From the NCBI RefSeq assembly GCF_014638745.1, contig NZ_BMFO01000001.1, positions 534,591 to 598,590 of the forward strand: DNA of 64,000 nucleotides, in the 5' to 3' direction. Below are positions 8,560 through 16,121 of the stretch, piece after piece. Numbering within the stretch: position 1 is the stretch's first letter; every line of letters starts with the position of its first letter. A model generated the notes under the pieces. It was not told the DNA's origin. It was given only the letters and a program-made list of their open reading frames with translations, and ran no database searches. A program made the translations under genes and the position numbers. This DNA comes from Arenimonas maotaiensis (GTDB lineage Bacteria > Pseudomonadota > Gammaproteobacteria > Xanthomonadales > Xanthomonadaceae).

Positions 8560-10122
8560 CTACTCGGCCATCATCACCCGGTCGCGGCCGGCCGCCTTGG
8601 CGCGGTACATGGCCTGGTCGGCCTGGTCCAGCAGGACATCGACCTGGCGGCCGTGCTCGGGATAGAACGATACGCCGATGGAGACCCGGAGCCGCGGCAG
8701 TTCGCGGCCCTCGTGCCGCACCACCAGCCCGGCGACCGTGCGCCGGAACGCGTCGAGGCGCGCGAAGGCGCCGTCGCGGTCCAGGCCCGGCAGGATCAGC
8801 ACGAACTCCTCGCCGCCGAACCGGCAGGCTACGTCCGAGCCTTGGCGGAAGCTGTGCATGGCTTGGGCGAACGCGCGCAATACGGCATCGCCGGCGGCAT
8901 GGCCGAAGTCGTCGTTGTAGGCCTTGAAATGGTCGAGGTCGAGCATCGCCACGGCCAGGGAATCGGTCTCGCGTTCGGCGCGCACCAGTTCGCGGACCAA
9001 GGCCTCTTCCATGAAGCGGCGGTTGTACAGGCGGGTCAGCGGATCGCGGATGGCCAGCTCGGCCAGCTCGCGGCGGCTGTCCTCCAGCGCCCGGTTCAGG
9101 GCCTCCTGGTTCTGCAGCGCCTCCTGCAGGCGCTGCTCGGCCAGGCGCTGCTCGGTGATGTCGCTGATGAAGCCCTCCAGCGCCTCGACCCGGCCGTCGG
9201 CGTCGAACAGCGGCAGGCCGTTCTCGTGCACCCAGCGCTCGCCGCCGTCGGCGGTGCGGATGCGGTAATCCATGCTGAACCGGCGGCGGCCGGCCACGCC
9301 GTCCTGCACGGTCTGCCAGACGCGCTCGCGGTCCTCGGGATGGATCAGCTCGGCATAGCTGCGCAGCCGGTTGCCGACCAGCGCGGCGGCGCGGTAGCCG
9401 GTCAACTCCTCGCAGCCGTCGCTGAGGAATTCCATGGTCCAGTCGCGGTCGTTGCGGCAGCGGTAGGCGATGCCCGGCAGGTTGCCGATCAGGGTCTGCA
9501 GGCGGCGGCGCGCGTCCTCGACCGCCTGCTGCAGGGCCAGGCGCTCGGTGACGTCGGTGCCGATGATGGCCAACTGCGCCACCGCGCCGTCGGCGCCGAA
9601 CACCGGATACAGGGTATGTTCGACCTGTCGGCCGTCGCGCTCGTCCACGAACCGGTCGTTGCAGCGGCTGCGCAGGACCCGCTCGACATTCCGCCGGCGT
9701 TCGCTGGCGATCGGCTCAGGCAACAGCGCATAGACCGACTGGCCGATGATGTCCTCTTTGCGCCGGTGCAGCCGCTCGGCACCGACCCGGTTGATGGCCA
9801 GCAGGGTGCCGTCGGCCGCCAGCAACAGCGCCGACTCCCCGACCGCATCCATGAACGCCTCCAGCGCGTCGCGGCTGCGCAGCAGCGCCTGCTCGGTCTC
9901 CCGCTGGCCGTCCATCTCGCGGCGCAGGCGGGTCTCCAGGTCGGCCAGCAGGTCGCGGACATAACCGCACTCGTCGCAACCCGGCGGCAGGGAACGCCCC
10001 GGTGGCGGCGTCTGGCCGGTCTGGGCGGCACCGGGCGTCGGGCACTGGGCGCACGACGCCGTGCTTTGCGTGCTGATGGCGTCATCGGAATCCGGGCGAT
10101 TTCCCATCCCCTGCGGTGTCAT
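8560..10122 (-). CDS. Diguanylate cyclase, CxxC-CxxC leader, two PAS domains, GGEEF
   Basis: A 520-residue soluble enzyme predicted to make cyclic di-GMP from two GTP. The start ATG 10122 has GGAGG six bases upstream. The N-terminus carries two CxxC pairs (C24/C27 and C49/C52), then a short coiled coil, PAS-1 (about 85-200), PAS-2 with a PAC motif ending GFISDITEQ (about 205-335), a linker helix and the GGDEF domain (about 355-520). The active loop GGEEF (436-440) and metal-binding LDLDHFKAYND are intact. The product-inhibition I-site is not: the position normally Arg in RxxD is Gln (QGSD). The gene lies at the edge of the polysaccharide locus and has the shared GAAWWWTTC promoter, which suggests it sets c-di-GMP for polysaccharide production. 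Confidence 0.93.
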   Translation of the reverse strand: MTPQGMGNRPDSDDAISTQSTASCAQCPTPGAAQTGQTPPPGRSLPPGCDECGYVRDLLADLETRLRREMDGQRETEQALLRSRDALEAFMDAVGESALLLAADGTLLAINRVGAERLHRRKEDIIGQSVYALLPEPIASERRRNVERVLRSRCNDRFVDERDGRQVEHTLYPVFGADGAVAQLAIIGTDVTERLALQQAVEDARRRLQTLIGNLPGIAYRCRNDRDWTMEFLSDGCEELTGYRAAALVGNRLRSYAELIHPEDRERVWQTVQDGVAGRRRFSMDYRIRTADGGERWVHENGLPLFDADGRVEALEGFISDITEQRLAEQRLQEALQNQEALNRALEDSRRELAELAIRDPLTRLYNRRFMEEALVRELVRAERETDSLAVAMLDLDHFKAYNDDFGHAAGDAVLRAFAQAMHSFRQGSDVACRFGGEEFVLILPGLDRDGAFARLDAFRRTVAGLVVRHEGRELPRLRVSIGVSFYPEHGRQVDVLLDQADQAMYRAKAAGRDRVMMAE

Positions 10123-10193
10123 GCCCGGCCTCCCCCTCGAAGGCCTCGATTTTGTTCTTGCACCCCGCCGTACCGGCGGCTGGCCGTGGGCTT

Positions 10194-10234
10194 AGCCTAC
10201 CCCGAAGCCGAAACGTCCGCCATAGGAATTTTTC
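10194..10234 (-). promoter_or_regulatory. GAAWWWTTC-type promoter of the diguanylate cyclase
   Basis: Read on the minus strand: GAAAAATTC (10234-10226), three bases, TGGCGG as a poor -35, 17 bases, then TAGGCT (10199-10194) as -10. The distance from motif to -10 is 26 bases, the same as in three other copies. The motif overlaps the stop codon of wecA copy 1. The predicted start of transcription near 10187 gives a leader of about 65 bases. Confidence 0.5.
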
Positions 10235-11333
10235 AAGGGCCGGGGATGAACTTGGCGGTCAGCCAACGGTGCAGGCGGGACAGACGGGCCACGGCCCGGG
10301 CGCGGTCGCAGGTGAAGGCATACCAGCCGACCAGCAGCCCGAAATAGCCGAGCAGCAGCAGGCCCTTTTCGAACGGCACGCCCAGCAGCAGCCAGCCGGC
10401 CGCACCGCCGCCGATCAGCAGGCTGACCAGCACCAGCACCGCCACGGTCTGGTTGACCGAAAAGCCGGCGTCCAACAGCAGGTGGTGCACGTGGTCGCGG
10501 TCGGCGTTGAACGGCGAGCGGCCCTGGCGCAGGCGGCGGGCGAGCAGCACCAGGCAATCGATGACCGGCACCGCCACCAGATACGTGGCCAGCACCGGGG
10601 TGACCGGATGCGCGTGGTTCTGGGTCAGACGGAAGGCGATATGGGCGATGGTGAAGCCCAGCAGCATGCTGCCGGCGTTACCCATGAACAGGCGGGCACG
10701 GGGATTACCGCGGTAGCGCAGGTTGTACAGCAGGAAGCCGCAGATCGCGCCGAGCACCATGAAGCTGCGCCAGACCACCACCGGGCCGCCGGCGTACACC
10801 CCGGCGGCGATGAACATCAGCAGGCTGGCCAGCACCAGGGATCCCAGCAGACCGTCGACGCCGTCGATCATGTTCAGGGCGTTGATCAGGCCGACGATGC
10901 CGATGACCGAAATCGGCAGGCTGAGCCAGCCGAACTCGACATCCGGCAGGCCGAACACCGGCCCTAGATGGTCGGCGCGCACGCCGCCGATTTCGGTCAG
11001 GATCAGCGCGGCGGTGATCTGGGCCAGGATGCGGACGCGCCAGTTCAGGTCGAAGCGGTCGTCGAGGGCGCCGACCACCACCAGCAAGGTAGCCGACAGC
11101 ACATAGCTGCGCGGCACCACTTGGTCGCCGATGAAAATCAGGGTAGTGACGACCAGGCCGACGTAGACGGCGATGCCGCCGATCATCGGGGTCGGCTCGG
11201 CGTGGTCCTTGCGGCCGCCGTTGGGGTGGTCGACCCAGCCGTAGCGCCGGGCCAACGGCAGCAGCCACATGATCGCCAACACGGTGATAGTGAAGGCGAA
11301 TCCCAGATAGGTGATGGCTTGGATGACTTCCAC
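10233..11333 (-). CDS. wecA: WecA-type polyprenyl-phosphate HexNAc-1-P transferase, copy 1
   Basis: A 366-residue, roughly 11-helix inner-membrane protein of the MraY/WecA superfamily, which transfers a sugar-1-phosphate from a UDP-sugar to undecaprenyl phosphate as the first step of a polysaccharide repeat. The start is GTG 11333. Motifs visible are GGIAVY, the metal-binding GALDD (about residues 88-92), NALNMIDGVDGL, and the C-terminal cytoplasmic DRDHVHHLLL. The normally invariant MGDAGS loop reads MGNAGS, confirmed as codon AAC. The Asp at this place is considered catalytically important in MraY/WecA enzymes, so this copy may be impaired or changed in activity. It is about 55-60% like its upstream neighbour by eye and probably a tandem duplicate. 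Confidence 0.9.
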   Translation of the reverse strand: MEVIQAITYLGFAFTITVLAIMWLLPLARRYGWVDHPNGGRKDHAEPTPMIGGIAVYVGLVVTTLIFIGDQVVPRSYVLSATLLVVVGALDDRFDLNWRVRILAQITAALILTEIGGVRADHLGPVFGLPDVEFGWLSLPISVIGIVGLINALNMIDGVDGLLGSLVLASLLMFIAAGVYAGGPVVVWRSFMVLGAICGFLLYNLRYRGNPRARLFMGNAGSMLLGFTIAHIAFRLTQNHAHPVTPVLATYLVAVPVIDCLVLLARRLRQGRSPFNADRDHVHHLLLDAGFSVNQTVAVLVLVSLLIGGGAAGWLLLGVPFEKGLLLLGYFGLLVGWYAFTCDRARAVARLSRLHRWLTAKFIPGP

Positions 11334-11425
11334 TGCCCTGCCTTTGCGGCCCTGCGGCCGGTACCAAAGGCGTCCCCCAACGCCCTGCCTGCTAGCCTAC
11401 CACGATGGCATGGCCTACCCCCACC

Positions 11426-11467
11426 ACGCTAGCATCGCGCGGCGGGCGCTGACAATCAGAAAAATTC
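11426..11467 (-). promoter_or_regulatory. GAAWWWTTC-type promoter of wecA copy 1
   Basis: Read on the minus strand: GAATTTTTC (11467-11459), three bases, TTGTCA as -35, 18 bases, TAGCGT (11431-11426) as -10. This is one base longer than the commonest spacing. It lies about 40 bases after the stop codon of wecA copy 2 and about 90 before the GTG start of copy 1. Confidence 0.5.
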
Positions 11468-11510
11468 TTAGCGAAAACTTCCTAAGTGCGGAGCGTAGCC
11501 GGCCGTGAAT

Positions 11511-12608
11511 TCAGGCCCGTTCCGGCAACGTGGCCGGCATGGCGCCGGGCAGGCGCGCACGCAGGCCGGACAGCCGTGCAATCAAGGCGGCCGGGTCCGT
11601 GCCGAGCCGGTACCAGACGGCGACCATCAGTACATAGTTCAGCATCAGCACCACGTTGGGCACGTCGGCCACCATGCACAGCGCGCCGAACAGGCCGATG
11701 GCGAAACTGACCGCCACCAGCAGCGCGACGATCTGGTTGACCGTAAAGCCGGCCTCCAGCAGCAGGTGGTGGATGTGGTCGCGGCCGGCCGCAAACGGCG
11801 AGCGCCCTTGGCGCAGGCGGCGGGCGATCAGCGCCAGGCAGTCGATGACCGGCACCGCGACCAGATACGGCGCCAGGATCGGGCTGACCGGATGCACCGG
11901 ATCCTGGGTCATGCGGAAGGCGATGGCGGCGATAGTGAAGCCGAGCAGGCCGCTGCCGGCGTCGCCCAGAAACACCCGCGCCGCGGAAAACCGGCCGAAA
12001 CGCAGGTTGAACAGCAGGAATCCGGCCACCGCGCCGACCACCATGGCCAGCCGGTACACGATCGGCGGCGCGCCGGCGTACAGGCCGGCGGCGATGAACA
12101 TGCCGCAGGCGGCGACGATCAGCGCCCCGCACAGGCCGTCGATGCCGTCGATCATGTTCAGCGCGTTGATCAGGCCGACGATGGCGACGACCGACAGCGG
12201 CAGGCTGAACCAGCCCAGCTCCACGTCCGGCAGGCCGAACAGCGGCCCCAGGTGCGCGGCGCGCACCCCGCCCCACACGATCAACATCAGCGCCGCGGCC
12301 ACCTGCGCCAGAATGCGCACCCGCCAGTTCAGGTCGTATTTGTCGTCGAGGGCGCCGACCAGCACCAGCAGGCTGCCGCCGGCCAGCCAGGCGCCGACCA
12401 CCGGGGTGACGCCGTTGATCCAGACCGTGGCCAGGGCGATGGCCGCGAACACCCCGAAACCGCCGACCGGCGGCGTGGGCGTGGTGTGCTGTTTGCGCTC
12501 GCCCGGCGTATCCAGCCAGTGGTAGCGGCGGGCCAGCGGCAACAACACGGCGATGACGCCGGCGCTGACCAGCAGCGTGGCGAAGAACAACTTCAGACTG
12601 TAAAACAT
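11511..12608 (-). CDS. wecA: WecA-type polyprenyl-phosphate HexNAc-1-P transferase, copy 2
   Basis: A 365-residue multi-pass membrane enzyme of the same family as the next gene downstream. All landmark motifs are intact: GGFGVF, GALDD, NALNMIDGIDGL, VFLGDAGSGLLGF with the Asp present, and GRDHIHHLLL. It is therefore the better candidate for the active initiating transferase of this locus, probably loading GlcNAc-1-P or a related HexNAc-1-P on undecaprenyl phosphate. The start ATG 12608 follows AGGGGG at close spacing. It has its own GAAWWWTTC promoter and is separated from wecB by the largest non-coding gap in the window. Confidence 0.92.
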   Translation of the reverse strand: MFYSLKLFFATLLVSAGVIAVLLPLARRYHWLDTPGERKQHTTPTPPVGGFGVFAAIALATVWINGVTPVVGAWLAGGSLLVLVGALDDKYDLNWRVRILAQVAAALMLIVWGGVRAAHLGPLFGLPDVELGWFSLPLSVVAIVGLINALNMIDGIDGLCGALIVAACGMFIAAGLYAGAPPIVYRLAMVVGAVAGFLLFNLRFGRFSAARVFLGDAGSGLLGFTIAAIAFRMTQDPVHPVSPILAPYLVAVPVIDCLALIARRLRQGRSPFAAGRDHIHHLLLEAGFTVNQIVALLVAVSFAIGLFGALCMVADVPNVVLMLNYVLMVAVWYRLGTDPAALIARLSGLRARLPGAMPATLPERA

Positions 12609-12624
12609 GTTTCCCCCTGCCGAT

Positions 12625-12665
12625 ATTGTAGGCAGAGGGATGCCGGGAAACCATCAGAAAAATTC
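12625..12665 (-). promoter_or_regulatory. GAAWWWTTC-type promoter of wecA copy 2
   Basis: Read on the minus strand: GAATTTTTC (12665-12657), three bases, TGGTTT as weak -35, 17 bases, TACAAT (12630-12625) as good -10. The predicted start near 12618 is only about 10 bases before the ATG. The weak -35 would fit dependence on an activator bound at the motif, centred near -43. Confidence 0.62.
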
Positions 12666-12911
12666 GGGGGTGCGCCCGAATTGGGTGGGACGACACGCGG
12701 CGTGTCGCATTTCAGTCGATTGCATGCGATTTATGCCCGGTTTTGCGCCGAAACCACCCCGGGTTTTGGCCCTACCCCCTTGGTATTTGCACAAACCCCC
12801 TTTGGTTTGGTCCAAAACGCGCCCATCGCGAACGCGGGCAATACCGGGTACCCCCAGGAAATTAGTAGGGGACCCTTGGGTAACCATCAGGGGGGGTATG
12901 CCGGATATGAA

Positions 12912-12961
12912 GGGGGGCCTGTGCGGGTTGGTAAGGGGGGCTGCAGGGGCCGCCTAGGGGG
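12912..12961 (+). other. Canonical G-quadruplex motif
   Basis: Five plus-strand guanine tracts (6, 3, 6, 4 and 5 G) are separated by loops of 7, 7, 5 and 7 bases, meeting the G3+N1-7 rule. A further run of seven G lies at 12890-12896. The strand is the template for the surrounding minus-strand genes. Confidence 0.65.
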
Positions 12962-13001
12962 CATCTGCCGGAGCAAAAAACAGGGCGATTGGGGCCAATA
13001 A

Positions 13002-13036
13002 TTTGTGTATCACTATTACCCATTAGTGCATACAAA
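13002..13036. repeat. Imperfect inverted repeat, operator-like
   Basis: Left arm TTTGTGTATCACTA (13002-13015) and right arm TAGTGCATACAAA (13024-13036) are inverted copies with one extra base and one shifted base, around the loop TTACCCAT. It lies in the AT-rich pocket just beyond the end of wecB. It could be a regulator site or a transcript-end hairpin. Confidence 0.5.
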
Positions 13037-13112
13037 AGTCCGTTTTTTCCCGTCACGGAGCGTGTCGAAAATCGGGGTTGAAATCGGCCGGAAATGACGC
13101 CCGAATCCGGGC

Positions 13113-14219
13113 TCAGGACGGCGGCAGAAGCCGGGTCAGATGGTCCACAATCCGCTCGGCGGTGCGGCCGTCCCACAGCGGCGGCACACTGCCCTTCTTC
13201 CACTGCCCCGCTCGGACGCGCGCCATGGCCGGCGCGATGGCCGCCGGATCGGTACCGAGCAATTCATTGCTGCCCAGCTCGACCGTTTCCGGGCGCTCGG
13301 TGTTAGCACGCAAGGTGAGGCACGGCACATCCAGCACCGTCGCTTCTTCGGTGATGCCGCCGGAATCGGTGATCACCGCCAGTGCATCGCGCACCAGATG
13401 GATGAACTCCAGATAGGGTTGCGGATCGAGCGGATGCAGGTTGCCCGGCAAGGCCGGCAGCTTGGCCAATACGCCGCGGGTGCGCGGATGCACCGGGAAC
13501 ACCACCGGCAGTCCGGCGCAGGCTGTGGACACCGCCTGCAGCAGCGCCTGCAGATTGTCGGCATCGTCCACATTCGCCGGCCGGTGCAGGGTCAGCACCA
13601 CATAGGCTTTCGGCGCAAGATTCAATTCGTTCCAGCACGCCGGCTGACGCAGCTTGGGCAGATTGGCCAGCAGCGTATCGATCATGGTGTTGCCGACGAA
13701 GAAGATTCGCGCGTCCTCGACGCCGGCGTGGCGCAGATTGGCATTGGCGGTTTCACTGGTGGTGAAGAACCAGTTGCTGATGGCATCGGTGACCATGCGG
13801 TTGATCTCTTCCGGCATCGACCAATCGCCGGAGCGGATACCCGCTTCCACATGCGCGACCTTGACGCCCAGCTTTTGCGCGGCGATGGCGCAGGCCATGG
13901 TCGAGGTCACGTCGCCGACCACCAGGCACAGGTCGCTACGCTGTTCCAACAGCAGCTTCTCGTATCGGCGCATGATCTCGCCGGTCTGCTCGGCGGCGGT
14001 GCCGGAACCCACTTCCAGGTTCACGTCCGGCGGCGGGATGTCGAGCTGGCGGAAGAACTCGCCGGACATCTTCTCGTCGTAGTGTTGGCCGGTGTGCACC
14101 AAGCGGAAACGCAAGTTTACGCCGGCGGCCTGACGGGCGCGGATGGCGTGGATGATCGGCGCGATCTTCATGAAGTTGGGGCGCGCGCCGGCGATGATAT
14201 CGATCAAGGGGGCGGTCAT
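13113..14219 (-). CDS. wecB: UDP-N-acetylglucosamine 2-epimerase, non-hydrolysing
   Basis: A 368-residue cytoplasmic enzyme that interconverts UDP-GlcNAc and UDP-ManNAc through a 2-acetamidoglucal intermediate. Family landmarks visible in order are VHTGQHYD (with the N-terminal GTRPE replaced by GARPN), LVVGD, HVEAGIRSGD, MPEEINRMVTD, LTLHRPANVDD, ITDSGGITEEA and LRANTERPET. Length is typical. It is the last gene of the long MarR-led operon, 18 bases after wecG, with the Shine-Dalgarno context AAAGGAATTCCC before ATG 14219. With wecG and a UDP-HexNAc dehydrogenase nearby, it implies a ManNAc or ManNAcA residue in the repeat unit. Confidence 0.94.
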   Translation of the reverse strand: MTAPLIDIIAGARPNFMKIAPIIHAIRARQAAGVNLRFRLVHTGQHYDEKMSGEFFRQLDIPPPDVNLEVGSGTAAEQTGEIMRRYEKLLLEQRSDLCLVVGDVTSTMACAIAAQKLGVKVAHVEAGIRSGDWSMPEEINRMVTDAISNWFFTTSETANANLRHAGVEDARIFFVGNTMIDTLLANLPKLRQPACWNELNLAPKAYVVLTLHRPANVDDADNLQALLQAVSTACAGLPVVFPVHPRTRGVLAKLPALPGNLHPLDPQPYLEFIHLVRDALAVITDSGGITEEATVLDVPCLTLRANTERPETVELGSNELLGTDPAAIAPAMARVRAGQWKKGSVPPLWDGRTAERIVDHLTRLLPPS

Positions 14220-14237
14220 CGGGAATTCCTTTTCAGG

Positions 14238-14936
14238 TCAGAAACGTCCGGCATACAGCCGGAACAGGAAGCGAATTAGATGAATCTGGCGTTTGATTCG
14301 GGTTGGCTCCTGAAGCAATCGATACAACCACTCCAGGTGATGTTCCACCCACCAGGCCGGTGCGCGGCGAACCTGTCCGGTGTACACATCGAAGCTACCG
14401 CCCAAGCCCTGATATAGCGCCGAATGGGCACGCTGCATCTCTTCCATCAGCAGTTCCTGCTTGGGCGAACCCATGGCCACGAACACCACATCCGGTTTCT
14501 TATCGGCGATATCGGCGATCAGGGCGTGCTTCTCGTCCTCATTGGCCAAGTAGCCGTTTCGATAGGCCAGAATCCGGATGCCGGGGAATTCTTCGTGCAA
14601 GCGCTCTACCGTAGCTTGAATCACCGAATCCCGGCCGCCGACCAGATAGAAGGTCTTGTCCTGCCAATGGGCGCGGATGATATCCAGCCACAGCTCGCAA
14701 CCGGGGATTTTGACGGCATCGCCCTGACCTTTCCGGCGCAGGCCGAGCACGGCACCGATACCGTCCGGATAGCCGATATTGCGGTTAATGATGTTGCGGG
14801 TCTGTTCGGTGGCATGCAGAATCTTCTCCGCATTCACGGCCACCAGAAGACTGCCGTTGGCGAAAGCGTAATCGATCAGCGCCTGACGCGAGGGCGGCGC
14901 ATGGACCTTGACACCGTTAACCAGTCTGCTTTCCAT
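14238..14936 (-). CDS. wecG: WecG/TagA/CpsF-family glycosyltransferase (GT26)
   Basis: A 232-residue transferase of the GT26 family, members of which move ManNAc(A) residues from UDP onto a lipid-linked GlcNAc. Visible family features are VNAEKI near the N-terminus, the NIGYPDGIG motif with its catalytic-type Asp, FYLVGGRDSV, and the C-terminal MGSPKQE followed by GGSFDVYTGQVRRAP. Size is typical. Its start overlaps the end of the upstream toroid-like gene by 20 bases, so translation is probably coupled. Donor specificity (ManNAcA versus ManNAc) is inferred from wecB and the TviB-like dehydrogenase, not shown. Confidence 0.88.
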   Translation of the reverse strand: MESRLVNGVKVHAPPSRQALIDYAFANGSLLVAVNAEKILHATEQTRNIINRNIGYPDGIGAVLGLRRKGQGDAVKIPGCELWLDIIRAHWQDKTFYLVGGRDSVIQATVERLHEEFPGIRILAYRNGYLANEDEKHALIADIADKKPDVVFVAMGSPKQELLMEEMQRAHSALYQGLGGSFDVYTGQVRRAPAWWVEHHLEWLYRLLQEPTRIKRQIHLIRFLFRLYAGRF

Positions 14937-16110
14937 GCGTCTCCAAAAGGTAATAACTCAAGGCGTTGAACATGAAGGCGTTGCTCCAGCGCATGTACGG
15001 AATCTTAGAGCTGACGCCGCGCTTGAGCTGGTAATAGAAGAACCCTTGGCTATCCTGCATATTGGCCAACGTCCAATCGGCGACCTTTCGGCACAATGCG
15101 GCATGCGGCTGGAAGCGCCCCATCACGCTCAGTGACACCCACAGCTGGCCGGGGCAATGGATGTCGATGGGATAGGTCCGGTTGTGGTAATACTTCGGCG
15201 TACCATCAGCCAGAAAGAAGTTGGCCAAATAGAAATCCAAGCCCCGCTGCATGGCGTCGTCAAAGCTGCTGTCCTCACAGAACCGGGCATAGTGCGCCAT
15301 GGCGTCCAGGTTGTAGCCGGTGTGGAAACTGTCAATCCAGGACTGCACCGGCAACAGACCATACACCCACGATCCATCCGCCGCCTGCCCTTCGCAGGCC
15401 GCACTGACGATCTGCCGGGCAACGGTTTTATACTCTTCGTTGCGGGTATACCGGTAGCACTGGCTAAGCAGCTTGGCACCCAGCAAGGAGGCGTTATAGA
15501 CCGTATCGTTGCCCGGTAACGGGCTGTAGGAAAGGATGAAGCCGCCTTTTGACTCGGTTCTATGCAGATTCTTCAGCACGAAATCGGCCGACGACAGGGC
15601 GGTATCCAGATACAGCCGGTTGCCGGTCACCTCATAGGCCTGGAACAAGGCGCTCGCACAGAAAGTGGTGGCCACTACCGTCGGCGTATGGGCCGGGAAC
15701 AGGAACAGGCGGCGCGCCTGCCAGTCGAAGTTATAGCCCCAACACGCGCCGGAATAGCCTTTGCTTTGCAAGCTAATCAATAGCCGGGCGACCTCGTCCA
15801 CTTTGGCACGCAGCTGCTCCAAGGTTCCAAAGCGGGTATCGCCCTGCTCCGCCATCCGGTACAGGTTGCAATAGCCGTTCAGGAACAGCCCGACGCCTTT
15901 GGCATTATGCTGTTTGGGCACGCGCAATAGCGGGCGCAGGTTGAATGGCGATCGCTTGCACAGCTGGATCAGCACCAGTCGGGCCAGATCCCAGTGCTTG
16001 AGCGGCATTGCCTGGAAGATAGTCGAATTCAGGCCGTCGTAAGGGTCCCAGCCCTTGTAGTTTTCGGCCTCACAATAGGCTCTTAATTCGGAAAATGATT
16101 TAGCAATCAT
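14917..16110 (-). CDS. (alpha/alpha)6-toroid-like protein of polysaccharide locus
   Basis: A 397-residue soluble protein. Repeated helical hairpins with aromatic, Gly-rich turns (QSKGYSGACWGYNFDWQ, GSWVYGLLPVQSWIDSFHTG, FYYQLKRGVSSKIPYMRWSN) suggest a six-hairpin glycosidase-like or terpene-cyclase-like barrel. Similar proteins next to polysaccharide genes are often labelled delta-aminolevulinic acid dehydratase in databases, which the sequence does not support. It may trim, hydrolyse or epimerise a glycan, but no catalytic pair can be assigned by eye. No signal peptide is seen. It is GC-richer than its upstream neighbour and marks the left edge of the AT-rich cassette. Confidence 0.6.
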   Translation of the reverse strand: MIAKSFSELRAYCEAENYKGWDPYDGLNSTIFQAMPLKHWDLARLVLIQLCKRSPFNLRPLLRVPKQHNAKGVGLFLNGYCNLYRMAEQGDTRFGTLEQLRAKVDEVARLLISLQSKGYSGACWGYNFDWQARRLFLFPAHTPTVVATTFCASALFQAYEVTGNRLYLDTALSSADFVLKNLHRTESKGGFILSYSPLPGNDTVYNASLLGAKLLSQCYRYTRNEEYKTVARQIVSAACEGQAADGSWVYGLLPVQSWIDSFHTGYNLDAMAHYARFCEDSSFDDAMQRGLDFYLANFFLADGTPKYYHNRTYPIDIHCPGQLWVSLSVMGRFQPHAALCRKVADWTLANMQDSQGFFYYQLKRGVSSKIPYMRWSNAFMFNALSYYLLETHGKQTG

Positions 16111-16121
16111 ATAAGTTGAAT

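Larger units (their letters stand above)
12666..13112. other. Long non-coding gap with dyads and G/C-runs
   Basis: This gap between the wecB stop codon and the wecA copy 2 promoter holds no credible coding frame. It contains a perfect 17-base palindrome (CGACACGC-G-GCGTGTCG, 12691-12707), repeated CCCCC/CCTTGG tracts (12770-12860), a guanine-run block (12890-12961), and an AT-rich inverted repeat (13002-13036). A small RNA or a remote regulatory region is possible but nothing proves either. Confidence 0.6.

Noticed and set aside
12609-13001. Short open frames in the wecA copy 2-wecB gap
   Set aside because: They cross the promoter, palindrome and G-runs, lack ribosome binding sites and show no recognisable protein features.
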